Below, one piece after another: positions 26,861 through 35,135 of a stretch of 64,000 bases of DNA; the first letter of the stretch is position 1, and every line of letters starts with the position of its first letter. The stretch is from NCBI RefSeq assembly GCF_003946915.1, contig NZ_RPOC01000001.1, forward strand, positions 434,001-498,000, read 5' to 3'. The translations under genes were made by a program, and so were the position numbers. Below the pieces are notes generated by a model. The model was given only the letters and a program-made list of their open reading frames with translations, ran no database searches and was not told where the DNA came from. The stretch is from Flavobacterium ustbae (lineage in GTDB: Bacteria; Bacteroidota; Bacteroidia; Flavobacteriales; Flavobacteriaceae).

Positions 26861-27412
26861 ATGAAGTTGGAGATTTTAGAAAAATATTGTTATTATCACA
26901 TTTATAATCGCGGAATAAATGGCGCTACTATCTTTGAAAATGATGAAAACAAAATATATTTCTTAAAACAATTAGCAAAATACACTGAAAACAAGCTTTC
27001 AATATTTGCTTATTGCCTGATGAAGAATCATTTTCATTTGGTAATTCGATTGAATGTTGAAGAAAAAGAAGTTACCCAATCCTTTTCAAATTTGTTTAAT
27101 TCTTATGCAAAAGCATTTAACAAACAAATCAATAGAACCGGAAGTTTATTTGAAAAACATTTCAAAAGAATCAAATTAAAAGATGAAAATTATTTAAGGC
27201 GATTAATTATTTATATTCATTTAAATCCAAAACATCATTTAGATCAGGATTTTAAGAGTTTTAGATTTTCTTCTTATCAGGCATTTTTATCTGATAAAGA
27301 AACTAAAATTGAACGAGAAGAAGTTTTAGATTTATTTGGAGATTTTGAAAATTTCATTTTTTGTCACAATCAAAAAAATGATTTTTTAGACGAGGTTTAC
27401 ACTTTTGAATAA
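26861..27412 (+). CDS. REP-associated tyrosine transposase (RAYT, Y1 HUH family)
   Basis: 183 residues. The HUH motif is seen in LMKNHFHLVIRL and the N-terminal CYYHIYNRGINGATIF is typical of RAYT/TnpA-REP proteins. The Tyr region lies in LRRLIIYIHLNPKHH. RAYTs are single-copy domesticated IS200-like enzymes that recognise REP hairpins. Here the gene has REP pairs on both sides at 29 and 16 bp. The reading frame is intact, so the system may be active or recently active. It separates hemE from hemF, so it probably entered an ancestral hem operon. Confidence 0.93.
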   Translation: MKLEILEKYCYYHIYNRGINGATIFENDENKIYFLKQLAKYTENKLSIFAYCLMKNHFHLVIRLNVEEKEVTQSFSNLFNSYAKAFNKQINRTGSLFEKHFKRIKLKDENYLRRLIIYIHLNPKHHLDQDFKSFRFSSYQAFLSDKETKIEREEVLDLFGDFENFIFCHNQKNDFLDEVYTFE

Positions 27413-27427
27413 TTTTTAAGTTCTCCT

Positions 27428-27529
27428 CCTGCAAGGTTTCCAAAACCTTGTAGGTATGGATGCACAAAGCTAGAAATATTTAGGTTACGTTAAAAATAGA
27501 CACCTACAAGGTTTTGGAAACCTTGCAGG
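27428..27529. repeat. REP pair (REPIN-like) right of the RAYT gene
   Basis: 27428-27454 and 27503-27529 repeat the left pair: CCTGCAAGG...CTTGTAGG and CCTACAAGG...CTTGCAGG, with a 48-bp spacer that differs from the left one. Identity of the palindromes contrasted with divergence of the spacers points to selection or exchange of the REP units. Confidence 0.9.
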
Positions 27530-27550
27530 AGAACGAAAAAGAATAAAACA

Positions 27551-27934
27551 ATGCTCAACAAAGCCCTAAGAGACGAAGAAAAAATCAGAATTGATAACGT
27601 TCTTAAAACGTTACGAACACTTATTTTCGTGCCTTATCCGTTGAGCCATTTACAAAAAACAAATATTGAAAATCAGCTTAAAGATTTCGGATTAAATCTT
27701 GAAACTTTAGTTAATTATTCAAATGAAGAACTTATTGATTTATTAGTTCGATGCCATTTAGACTGGGATCATTTAGAACAATTTGCCGATTTACTTTTGG
27801 AATTTTCTAAAGCAGAAGAATATAACTTTCAGGAAAAAGCTTTGGCGATTTACCAATATATTCAACAGAAAAGCAATGTTTTCTCTTTCGGAATAAATAC
27901 AAAAATTGCTTCGGCGAAAGCCAAAAAACAATAA
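27551..27934 (+). CDS. unknown cytoplasmic protein upstream of hemF
   Basis: 127 residues, mostly helical by composition, with no signal peptide, membrane segment or Cys pair. I do not recognise a family. Phrases that stand out are TLIFVPYPLSHLQKTNIENQL and LVRCHLDWDHLEQFADLLLE. The stop is 2 bp before the hemF ATG, so it is coupled to hemF and may have a role in heme synthesis or its control. That is inference from position only. Confidence 0.75.
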   Translation: MLNKALRDEEKIRIDNVLKTLRTLIFVPYPLSHLQKTNIENQLKDFGLNLETLVNYSNEELIDLLVRCHLDWDHLEQFADLLLEFSKAEEYNFQEKALAIYQYIQQKSNVFSFGINTKIASAKAKKQ

Positions 27935-27936
27935 TC

Positions 27937-28851
27937 ATGAAAGACCAATTTTACGCCTACATACAAAACTTACAAGACCAAATTGTCGCTGGTTTAGAAG
28001 CCGTAGACGGAACTGCAAAATTCCGTGAAGATTTATGGAAACGCCCGGAAGGCGGCGGCGGAAGAACACGTGTTATAGAAAACGGTCCCGAAGGATCGGG
28101 AGTATTCGAAAAAGGCGGTGTCAACATTTCAGCTGTTCACGGAAAATTACCTGAAACAATGCAAAAGATGTTTGGCGTTGGCGAAGCCGATTTCTTTGCC
28201 TGCGGACTAAGTTTGGTCATTCATCCGAAAAGTCCAATGGTTCCTACTGTGCACGCCAATTGGCGATATTTCGAAATGTACGATGAAGCTGGAAATGTTA
28301 TTCAGCAATGGTTTGGTGGCGGACAGGATTTAACGCCTTATTATTTGTTTGAAGAAGATGCCATTCACTTTCATCAAACTTGTAAAACAGCTTGCGATAA
28401 ACACAATACTGAATTCTATCCGAAATATAAGAAACAATGTGATTCGTATTTCTGGAATGCGCATCGAAATGAAGCGAGAGGTTTAGGCGGTTTGTTTTTT
28501 GATTATTGCAAAGCAAATGATGAAATGTCAATGGATGATTGGTACAATTTCGTAACCGAAGTTGGAAATAGTTTTCTTGAAGCGTATGTACCAATTGTAG
28601 AAAGAAGAAAAAATCTTTCGTATACACCAGAACAGAGAACTTGGCAGGAAATTCGTCGCGGTCGTTATGTCGAATTTAATTTGGTTCACGACAAAGGAAC
28701 TTTATTCGGCTTAAAAACCAACGGAAGAATTGAGAGTATTTTAATGAGTCTGCCTCCGCATGTGCAATGGGTTTACGACCATCATCCAGAAGTGGGAAGC
28801 GCGGAAGAAAAATTGATTGATGTATTGGCAAATCCGCGTGAGTGGATTTGA
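27937..28851 (+). CDS. hemF: oxygen-dependent coproporphyrinogen III oxidase
   Basis: 304 residues, standard. Conserved blocks are GVNISAVHGKLP, TVHANWRYFE, WFGGGQDLTPYY, WNAHRNEARGLGGLFFDY and RRGRYVEFNLVHDKGT. It converts coproporphyrinogen III to protoporphyrinogen IX using O2. Presence of HemF, and no hemN in the window, fits an aerobic lifestyle. A palindrome TCCCGA-AGGA-TCGGGA (28086-28101) lies in the coding sequence. Confidence 0.97.
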   Translation: MKDQFYAYIQNLQDQIVAGLEAVDGTAKFREDLWKRPEGGGGRTRVIENGPEGSGVFEKGGVNISAVHGKLPETMQKMFGVGEADFFACGLSLVIHPKSPMVPTVHANWRYFEMYDEAGNVIQQWFGGGQDLTPYYLFEEDAIHFHQTCKTACDKHNTEFYPKYKKQCDSYFWNAHRNEARGLGGLFFDYCKANDEMSMDDWYNFVTEVGNSFLEAYVPIVERRKNLSYTPEQRTWQEIRRGRYVEFNLVHDKGTLFGLKTNGRIESILMSLPPHVQWVYDHHPEVGSAEEKLIDVLANPREWI

Positions 28852-28872
28852 TAATCGTTATTTAATTTTTTT

Positions 28873-29010
28873 AAACACATAGAAACATAGATATAAAGAC
28901 ATATCTTAGAGGTGATTTTAGAAAATCATAATTTTCACACATAGTCTTATGTGATTTATTACAAGTGAAACGTCTTTTTAAAATCTATTAAAACTATGTC
29001 TCTATGTGTT
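28873..29010. repeat. nested inverted repeat, family K copy 2
   Basis: Left arm near 28874-28890 (AACACATAGAAACATAG) and right arm near 28992-29010 (AACTATGTCTCTATGTGTT) with an inner hairpin CACATAG...CTATGTG-like near 28940. It shares its 17-mer and a GTTTCACTT/AAGTGAAAC word with the copy at 12857-13004. The right arm overlaps the start codon of the DUF4421 gene. Confidence 0.7.
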
Positions 29011-29942
29011 CCAAAATAACCTGTCTAGCCTTCCTATCTAGCATTTTCGGCTGTTTCGCTCAAAACGACACCTTACAAAATCGGTATTTTAAATCGTACA
29101 ATGACAAAATTACGGCCAGTGTTTATTATTTAGACACCTCGAATAGCTTTCAGATTACCTCAGATATTGAGGAACCAAAATTCTATGTTGATCTTATTCC
29201 CAATCGCCGCGAACAGATTGGTTTTAGCTTAAGCTATAAAATTATTGACATTTCGATTGGTTTTGCGCCTAAATTCCTAAGCGGAAATACTGGCGATTCA
29301 AAATCTAAAAACTTTAATTTTCATACCCGTTTTTATTACAAAAAATGGATGCAGTCTTTTACATTCATTAATCAAAAAGGATTTTATATTAGCGATGATA
29401 ATATTACGGCGCAATTGCCTAATATGCGAACCACAAAAATTGGCGGATCGACTTCTTATATTTTCAATGATAAATTCTCTTTTAAAACCCTGACAAGCCA
29501 AAACGAATGGCAGACCAAAAGTTCAGGCAGTTTTATTCCGTCTTTCTCTTTTTATTACACCAATTTGGATTTAAACACTCCCGATTCCTCTCCTGGAGAT
29601 TTGTATGTGTTTACCCTGGCTCCTGCTTATTACTACAACTTTGTAATTAGCGACAGGGTTTTAATTGGTGCTGGTTTGGCTTTGGGAGCTGGAATTAATG
29701 ATATTGACGGAGATACCTCTGCTTTATATCAAGCCGATTTTAATTTAAAACTGGCTTATAATAACGATCGTTTCTTTGGTTTTGCTAGTCTTAATACGGT
29801 GAGTTTTGCTCAAGACGACAAAGTTGATCCGCGGTTAAATGACAATATTGCTACCGTCAAACTTTCTGTTGGTTACCGATTTGATCCTCCCAAAAAGGTA
29901 AAAGAAGTTTATGACAAAGTCAACGATAAAATTGGATTGTAA
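29004..29942 (+). CDS. DUF4421-like outer-membrane protein
   Basis: 312 residues with a short signal peptide (up to about GCFAQN). The rest is rich in alternating aromatic strands (FNFHTRFYYKKWMQSFTFI, FGFASLNTVSF, LSVGYRF), as expected for a beta-barrel. It resembles the DUF4421 family of Bacteroidota; function unknown. The ATG lies inside the right arm of an inverted repeat, so the true start could be the ATG at 28996 in another frame context or this one; 29004 keeps the signal peptide. It follows hemF by 152 bp. Confidence 0.72.
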   Translation: MCSKITCLAFLSSIFGCFAQNDTLQNRYFKSYNDKITASVYYLDTSNSFQITSDIEEPKFYVDLIPNRREQIGFSLSYKIIDISIGFAPKFLSGNTGDSKSKNFNFHTRFYYKKWMQSFTFINQKGFYISDDNITAQLPNMRTTKIGGSTSYIFNDKFSFKTLTSQNEWQTKSSGSFIPSFSFYYTNLDLNTPDSSPGDLYVFTLAPAYYYNFVISDRVLIGAGLALGAGINDIDGDTSALYQADFNLKLAYNNDRFFGFASLNTVSFAQDDKVDPRLNDNIATVKLSVGYRFDPPKKVKEVYDKVNDKIGL

Positions 29943-30022
29943 GAATTTTTTACTGCTAACAAGAATTAAGCGAGAAAAAATTCTTAATTTAGAGAGATTT
30001 ACAAAAACTAAAATTCGTTAGT

Positions 30023-30913
30023 ATGAAAAATATAGAACAATTAAATCTCATGCATTCCGGAAAAGGATTTATTGCAGCATTAGACCAAAGTGGTGGCAGT
30101 ACTCCAAAGGCATTATCGCAATATGGCGTTTTGGAAAACAGTTATAAAAATGAGGAAGAAATGTACACGCTTGTACATGAAATGAGAACCCGAATTATTA
30201 AAAGTCCGGCTTTTGACAGCCAATATATTCTAGGGGCTATTTTGTTTGAAAATACAATGGACCGCAAAATAGACGGACAATGGACAGCTGAATATCTTTG
30301 GGAGAAAAAACATATTATTCCATTTCTGAAAGTAGATAAAGGTCTTACCGATCTTGCGAATGGCGTTCAGTTAATGAAACCTATTGAAAATCTAAATGCG
30401 TTATTGGATCGTGCTGTAGAACGAAAAATCTTTGGAACCAAAATGCGTTCTGTTATCAAAGAGGCAAATGCAATTGGAATTCAAGAAGTGGTTGGACAGC
30501 AGTTTGCCGTTGGCTTGCAAATTTTTCAAAAAGGATTAGTTCCTATAATTGAACCTGAGATTGATATTTACAGTCCAGACAAACAAAAATCTGAAGAAAT
30601 ACTGAAAGAAGAAATTCAGAAACAGCTTAATTTATTGGATGAAGATGTAAAAGTGATATTGAAACTTTCTATTCCGACAGTAAATAACTTTTATAGCGAT
30701 TTAATGTCAGATCCTCACGTGGTGCGCGTTGTAGCGCTTTCTGGAGGATATTCTCTTGAAGAAGCCAATAAGAAATTGGCAGAAAATCACGGACTTATTG
30801 CCAGTTTCTCGAGAGCATTATCAGAAGGGCTTACCGCCCAACAGCTTGATTCTGAATTTAACGCTCGATTAGAAAATTCGATTAAGGAAATTTACGAAGC
30901 TTCGATTCAATAA
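30023..30913 (+). CDS. class I fructose-bisphosphate aldolase
   Basis: 296 residues, the same length as staphylococcal-type class I aldolases. The start [20 protein letters not shown] and the Schiff-base Lys region [11 protein letters not shown] are clear, as are the TKMRSVIK and PIIEPEIDI segments. It splits fructose-1,6-bisphosphate to triose phosphates in the cytoplasm, without metal. It is a single gene followed by a bidirectional terminator. Other glycolytic gene in the window: pgk at 53064. Confidence 0.9.
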   Translation: MKNIEQLNLMHSGKGFIAALDQSGGSTPKALSQYGVLENSYKNEEEMYTLVHEMRTRIIKSPAFDSQYILGAILFENTMDRKIDGQWTAEYLWEKKHIIPFLKVDKGLTDLANGVQLMKPIENLNALLDRAVERKIFGTKMRSVIKEANAIGIQEVVGQQFAVGLQIFQKGLVPIIEPEIDIYSPDKQKSEEILKEEIQKQLNLLDEDVKVILKLSIPTVNNFYSDLMSDPHVVRVVALSGGYSLEEANKKLAENHGLIASFSRALSEGLTAQQLDSEFNARLENSIKEIYEASIQ

Positions 30914-30922
30914 AACCATAAA

Positions 30923-30958
30923 AAAACCCTGAGACATTAGTTTCAGGGTTTTCGTTTT
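30923..30958. terminator. bidirectional terminator between convergent genes
   Basis: Stem AAAACCCTGA / TCAGGGTTTT with a loop of about 10 nt and T/A flanks, between the aldolase gene and the convergent gene at 30964. Confidence 0.85.
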
Positions 30959-30963
30959 TTAGA

Positions 30964-32826
30964 TTATTTCGTAGTCATTTCATCAGCTAAATCTAATGTC
31001 TGCAAAATGATATTTTTATCAGACTTAAAAGAGTTCAGTTTAAAAACGAATTTCAGTTTATTGTCAATTAGCTTTTTAGGCGACTCAATCGAAACATCTG
31101 AAAACTGAGCCGAAATTTTTGCCATTCGAACCAATTCAGAATCTTTAGCTTTTTTGCCAAATGTTTTCACCGTTTGTGCTATGTTCAGCTTTCCAGAAAT
31201 GTAATTTTTACTCAAATCTTTCTTTGTATCTTTAGCAAAAGATCCTTTTCCAGCGCCAAAGTAATTTTTTGTATTAGCAACAATTACTACGTCTTTGTCT
31301 TTTATAATAAATACATTATCATATTCTTGAGTTCCAACAATAGTATAAACATTTCCGTTTTGAACCAATACTTTTTTACGAACGCCCAATTGCAGTAATT
31401 TATCTCCAAATGTTGGATGTGTCGAAGTGAAAATAAAACCAAACAGCGGAATTTCTTTTTTCACTTTCTCTTCCGTTATTTTTTCTTCATAATTTTCATC
31501 GTATCCATATTGTTTGGTCATTACCTCAACTTCTTTCACATCATATAAAAAAGCACTTAAATCTCCATCAAAAAGCTTTGCTGTAGCTTCTTCATCGACA
31601 ATTGTCGATATTAAATCTGTCACGAGCGTAATATCTTCTTTAGAGAATTTCGGGTTTTGAAATAATTCTGTCATTAACGACGGAAAGTTTTCAAGCGCCG
31701 CTTTTGTATTCGCATGATACGAAACATATCCTAAAGGTTTTTCTGCCGGGAAATAGTTGTAAATATTCTTGTTGATTTTTCGATTACTAATTTTGCTTAC
31801 CACATCGGCAATCTGCGGAGAATATTCTACCACTTCTTCGATTCGGGCATTATCATTATCAAAATAAAAATCCAAATTGATTCCTTTTATAAAATTTCCA
31901 AAGTTATTCTGCATGGGCAAATATTTGTCATACCCACCCAATAAGGAAAGTGGATAATTATAAAGCGAATAAAAACTTGAAATAAATCCGCCATAATTTA
32001 CCCAAGACGAAATATCTGCCGAAACATTTATTTTGTTAGAACTTGGCGGTGTAAAACCGTTTTCGAATAATGACTTTATAATTTCACGCTGTTTCTCAGC
32101 TAAGTTTTTATCAAATTCGGCTTGCTCAGCAGTATACTCTTCATACGGATTTCCATTAAATAATGCCTCCATTTCTGTTTCCATCGGAGAATTAATATCC
32201 AATCTTTCATCTGGCATTATTGACGGTTCCCCTATTTTTGGCGGATTTTCCATATTTGGAACATCATAAACCGCAGGAGCTTCTACTTCTACTGCTTGTT
32301 CATAAGGTTCCGCCACAGCAACAGAATCCATTGCTAAAGTAGTTTCTGCTGCATCATAAAATTTAGACGGAAGTCTTTTTGTCAATTCGATTATAACCAA
32401 ATGCGTATCATTCCAAACAAAAGATCTTTTTACTCCGCTTGGTGTAAAAACCGCATATTTTCCGAAATCTTCAATTGCACCATTTTTATCATTTGCACCT
32501 TGTTTTTCAATCAAATATTGTTTAACTGCTTCCTTGCTTTTTACAGGAATCGTTACTTGATAAAAAGGAACAGAATCTAAGAAATTGCCATGAATGGTAA
32601 TCTGATCGTCTAATTTAATCACAGAAGTATATTGACGAAGATCAAAATCAGGTTTTTTACTGATGTATCTCGTCAAAATAGGATGATTTAAAACTTCGTC
32701 AATGCTAACTTTTTTAGAAAGCTGTTTTCCGTTAAACTGTACAAAATAGTCGTATTGGTCTGGAACAGTTTGTCCAAAAGTAAAATACGTGGCGAATAAA
32801 AAAATTAAGGTGTAAAAATGCTTCAT
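30964..32826 (-). CDS. secreted protein of unknown function
   Basis: 620 residues with a clear signal peptide (MKHFYTLIFLFATYFTFGQ). The mature protein has a long acidic low-complexity stretch (about 180-245, with VEVEAPAVYDVPNMENPP) and no transmembrane segment after the signal. I do not assign a family. The ATG is 3 bp after the stop of an upstream lipoprotein gene, so the two are cotranscribed and may work together in the cell envelope. Confidence 0.82.
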   Translation of the reverse strand: MKHFYTLIFLFATYFTFGQTVPDQYDYFVQFNGKQLSKKVSIDEVLNHPILTRYISKKPDFDLRQYTSVIKLDDQITIHGNFLDSVPFYQVTIPVKSKEAVKQYLIEKQGANDKNGAIEDFGKYAVFTPSGVKRSFVWNDTHLVIIELTKRLPSKFYDAAETTLAMDSVAVAEPYEQAVEVEAPAVYDVPNMENPPKIGEPSIMPDERLDINSPMETEMEALFNGNPYEEYTAEQAEFDKNLAEKQREIIKSLFENGFTPPSSNKINVSADISSWVNYGGFISSFYSLYNYPLSLLGGYDKYLPMQNNFGNFIKGINLDFYFDNDNARIEEVVEYSPQIADVVSKISNRKINKNIYNYFPAEKPLGYVSYHANTKAALENFPSLMTELFQNPKFSKEDITLVTDLISTIVDEEATAKLFDGDLSAFLYDVKEVEVMTKQYGYDENYEEKITEEKVKKEIPLFGFIFTSTHPTFGDKLLQLGVRKKVLVQNGNVYTIVGTQEYDNVFIIKDKDVVIVANTKNYFGAGKGSFAKDTKKDLSKNYISGKLNIAQTVKTFGKKAKDSELVRMAKISAQFSDVSIESPKKLIDNKLKFVFKLNSFKSDKNIILQTLDLADEMTTK

Positions 32827-32829
32827 AAA

Positions 32830-33462
32830 TTATGGCGTTAATTGGATTGTATTATTCATTAATGTCGATTTTTTAAATACGCTGTACATACTTTGCTTCA
32901 AAAAAACCGTTTTTTTATTTTTTGAGATTTTACTATTCGGATTCTCTGCAGTAGCAATATCTTTATCAAAAGTATAGATTGAAATAATGCTGGCTTCTTC
33001 GAGGTCTTTCTTTTTCTTCGGATCGTTTACCACTTTTTCTGGAACGGGATACGAAGCAATTCTTTCAAAAGTTTTGCCGCTTCCGCTAAAGTGAATCTGA
33101 TCACGCTGATTGTTTATCGTATTGACAACGGCATTTAATGCTTTCAAATTAGCGTAATTGAGTTTGATAATGAAGACGTAATTTTGGAAATCAGATTTTG
33201 TCGATACATTTGAAATACCTTCAATCTTCAAAGCTTTTGCTTTAAAATCACTTAGCTTAGCGTTTATTTCCTGTTCGTTCGGAATTTTAACGCCGTCGAC
33301 TTCCTCAAGCCAAATAGCAGATTTGGTCTTAAACCAAGATTTTGAGAAATCGACCATCAGCGTATATTCACCACTTTGATCATCGTGATGTTTGATTCGT
33401 TCTGTAATTTCAAAACAGCTCGTTAAGAGCAGACAGCAAAATAAAGCGAGAATTTTCTTCAT
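32830..33462 (-). CDS. lipoprotein of unknown function
   Basis: 210 residues. Lipobox LLTSC (Cys about 16) after MKKILALFCCL. The mature part is a mixed alpha/beta domain with a Lys-rich C-terminal third (KKKKDLEEASI, SKISKNKKTVFLK). No family is recognised. First gene of a two-gene minus-strand operon with the 620-residue secreted protein. It is divergent from hemB with a 209-bp gap. Confidence 0.8.
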   Translation of the reverse strand: MKKILALFCCLLLTSCFEITERIKHHDDQSGEYTLMVDFSKSWFKTKSAIWLEEVDGVKIPNEQEINAKLSDFKAKALKIEGISNVSTKSDFQNYVFIIKLNYANLKALNAVVNTINNQRDQIHFSGSGKTFERIASYPVPEKVVNDPKKKKDLEEASIISIYTFDKDIATAENPNSKISKNKKTVFLKQSMYSVFKKSTLMNNTIQLTP

Positions 33463-33553
33463 ATCACAAATTTAAATCAAAAAAGTCACAATTTTTAGAT
33501 AATATTAACTCTTTGAGAAAAAGACCCAAAGCTTAATTCTAGTCGTTTTTATT

Positions 33554-33561
33554 TACCTTTG
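33554..33561 (+). promoter_or_regulatory. -7 box TACCTTTG of hemB
   Basis: Matches TAnnTTTG, 110 bp before the hemB start. It leaves a long leader that contains a tandem heptamer. Confidence 0.5.
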
Positions 33562-33636
33562 CAACGCTGTTTTAAAGACAGTTATTCTTCAAAAAAAACA
33601 AAACAATAACAGTTTTAGAAATTACGATTTCGACAG

Positions 33637-33664
33637 AAATCTAAAATCTAAAATCTAAAATCTA
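33637..33664. repeat. tandem heptamer AAATCTA x4 in the hemB leader
   Basis: Four exact AAATCTA units plus a partial fifth, ending 7 bp before the hemB ATG. Such an array between promoter and start could change length by slippage. It also replaces any purine-rich ribosome-binding site. Confidence 0.85.
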
Positions 33665-33671
33665 AATTTAT

Positions 33672-34670
33672 ATGTTCCCATTACACAGAGGCAGAAGATT
33701 AAGAGTAAATGAATCTATTCGTTCTTTAGTTCGCGAAACCAGTTTAAGTCCATCCGATTTTATGTTTCCGATGTTTATTGCTGAAGGCGAAAATGTAAAA
33801 GTAGAAATTCCTTCAATGCCGGGAATCTTTCGCAGATCAATCGATTTGACTGTTGAAGAAGTAAAAGAAATTTATGCTTTGGGAATTCGTGCCGTAAATA
33901 TCTACGTAAAAGTCAGCGAAAATTTAAAAGACAATACCGGAAAAGAAGCTTGGAACAAAGATGGTTTAATGCAGCAAGCTATTCGCGCTATTAAATCCGC
34001 TTGTCCAGAAATGATTGTAATGCCAGACGTTGCTTTAGACCCATATTCTATTTACGGTCACGACGGAATCATAAAAAATGGCGATGTTGAAAATGACAGT
34101 ACAGTTGAAGCTTTAGTAAAAATGGCCGTTTCGCACGCAGAAGCTGGTGCCGATTTTGTTGCGCCAAGTGATATGATGGACGGAAGAGTGTTACGCCTTC
34201 GCGAAGGTCTTGATGCTGCTGGATTTCACAATGTTGGAATTATGAGTTATTCTGCAAAATATGCTTCGGCTTTTTACGGACCTTTTAGAGATGCGTTAGA
34301 TTCGGCACCAAAAGAAGCCGATGTTGTGGTTCCGAAAGATAAAAAAACATACCAAATGGATTATGCCAACCGTATAGAAGCCATTAAAGAAACATTGTAC
34401 GATGTAGAAGAAGGTGCCGATATGGTTATGGTAAAACCAGGAATTGCGTATCTTGATATTGTTCGCGAAGTTAAAAATGCTGTAAACGTTCCTGTAACTG
34501 TTTATCACGTTTCTGGAGAATATGCAATGATCAAAGCGGCCGCAGAAAGAGGCTGGTTGGACAACGATAAAATTATGATGGAGCAGTTAATGTGCATTAA
34601 ACGCGCAGGTGCAAGTTTAATTTCTACTTATTTTGCGAAAGAAGCAGCAATACTTTTAAACAATAAATAA
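33672..34670 (+). CDS. hemB: delta-aminolevulinic acid dehydratase (porphobilinogen synthase)
   Basis: 332 residues, standard. The two active-site Lys regions are SYSAKYASAFYGPFRDA and MVMVKPGIAYLDIV. The metal region in this protein is MPDVALDPYSIYGHDGI, which lacks the Cys-rich zinc site and so fits the Mg-dependent type. It condenses two aminolevulinates to porphobilinogen. The stop overlaps the start of a cytochrome c lipoprotein gene by one base. Confidence 0.97.
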   Translation: MFPLHRGRRLRVNESIRSLVRETSLSPSDFMFPMFIAEGENVKVEIPSMPGIFRRSIDLTVEEVKEIYALGIRAVNIYVKVSENLKDNTGKEAWNKDGLMQQAIRAIKSACPEMIVMPDVALDPYSIYGHDGIIKNGDVENDSTVEALVKMAVSHAEAGADFVAPSDMMDGRVLRLREGLDAAGFHNVGIMSYSAKYASAFYGPFRDALDSAPKEADVVVPKDKKTYQMDYANRIEAIKETLYDVEEGADMVMVKPGIAYLDIVREVKNAVNVPVTVYHVSGEYAMIKAAAERGWLDNDKIMMEQLMCIKRAGASLISTYFAKEAAILLNNK

Positions 34671-35068
34671 TGAAAAAAGTATTGTTTTTATCTGCTGTTT
34701 TAGCATTTGCTTCTTGTAAAAAAGAAGGTTCGCAAAATGCAAATACAGCAACCGAATCTGTTTCTGAAGGAGAATCAGCGAAAGCCCAAACTCCAGAAGA
34801 ATTAGGAAAACAGCTTTTTGAAGGCGCTGGAAATTGTTTTGCTTGCCATCAACCAGATCAAAAAGTAGTTGGACCAAGCATTAAAGAAATTGCAAAAATC
34901 TACAAAGACAAAAATGGCGATATGGTTACTTTTTTAAAAGGAAACGCAGAACCAATTGTAGACCCAAGTCAGTTTGCGGTTATGCAGACTAATTTTGCCA
35001 TAACAAAATCAATGTCTGATGAAGAATTGAAAGCAATTGAAACTTACATTTACAGTCATTTAAAATAA
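34670..35068 (+). CDS. c-type cytochrome lipoprotein
   Basis: 132 residues. Lipobox (AFASC, Cys 16) after a short signal. A low-complexity linker (about 20-45) leads to one heme c domain with CFACH (CxxCH) and an axial Met candidate in VMQTNFAITKSMSDEELKAI. It would carry electrons in the periplasm, anchored to a membrane. It overlaps hemB by one base, giving an unusual direct coupling of a heme synthesis enzyme and a heme protein. A bidirectional terminator follows at 35085-35117. Confidence 0.92.
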   Translation: MKKVLFLSAVLAFASCKKEGSQNANTATESVSEGESAKAQTPEELGKQLFEGAGNCFACHQPDQKVVGPSIKEIAKIYKDKNGDMVTFLKGNAEPIVDPSQFAVMQTNFAITKSMSDEELKAIETYIYSHLK

Positions 35069-35084
35069 TTGACTTTTATTCCAT

Positions 35085-35117
35085 AAAAAAACGGCGCTTT
35101 TATCAAGCGCCGTTTTT
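35085..35117. terminator. bidirectional terminator between cytochrome and M13 peptidase genes
   Basis: Strong stem AAAACGGCGCTT / AAGCGCCGTTTT with a 5-nt loop and A/T tails, between convergent genes. Confidence 0.92.
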
Positions 35118-35135
35118 TGTATTATATCATTTTGA

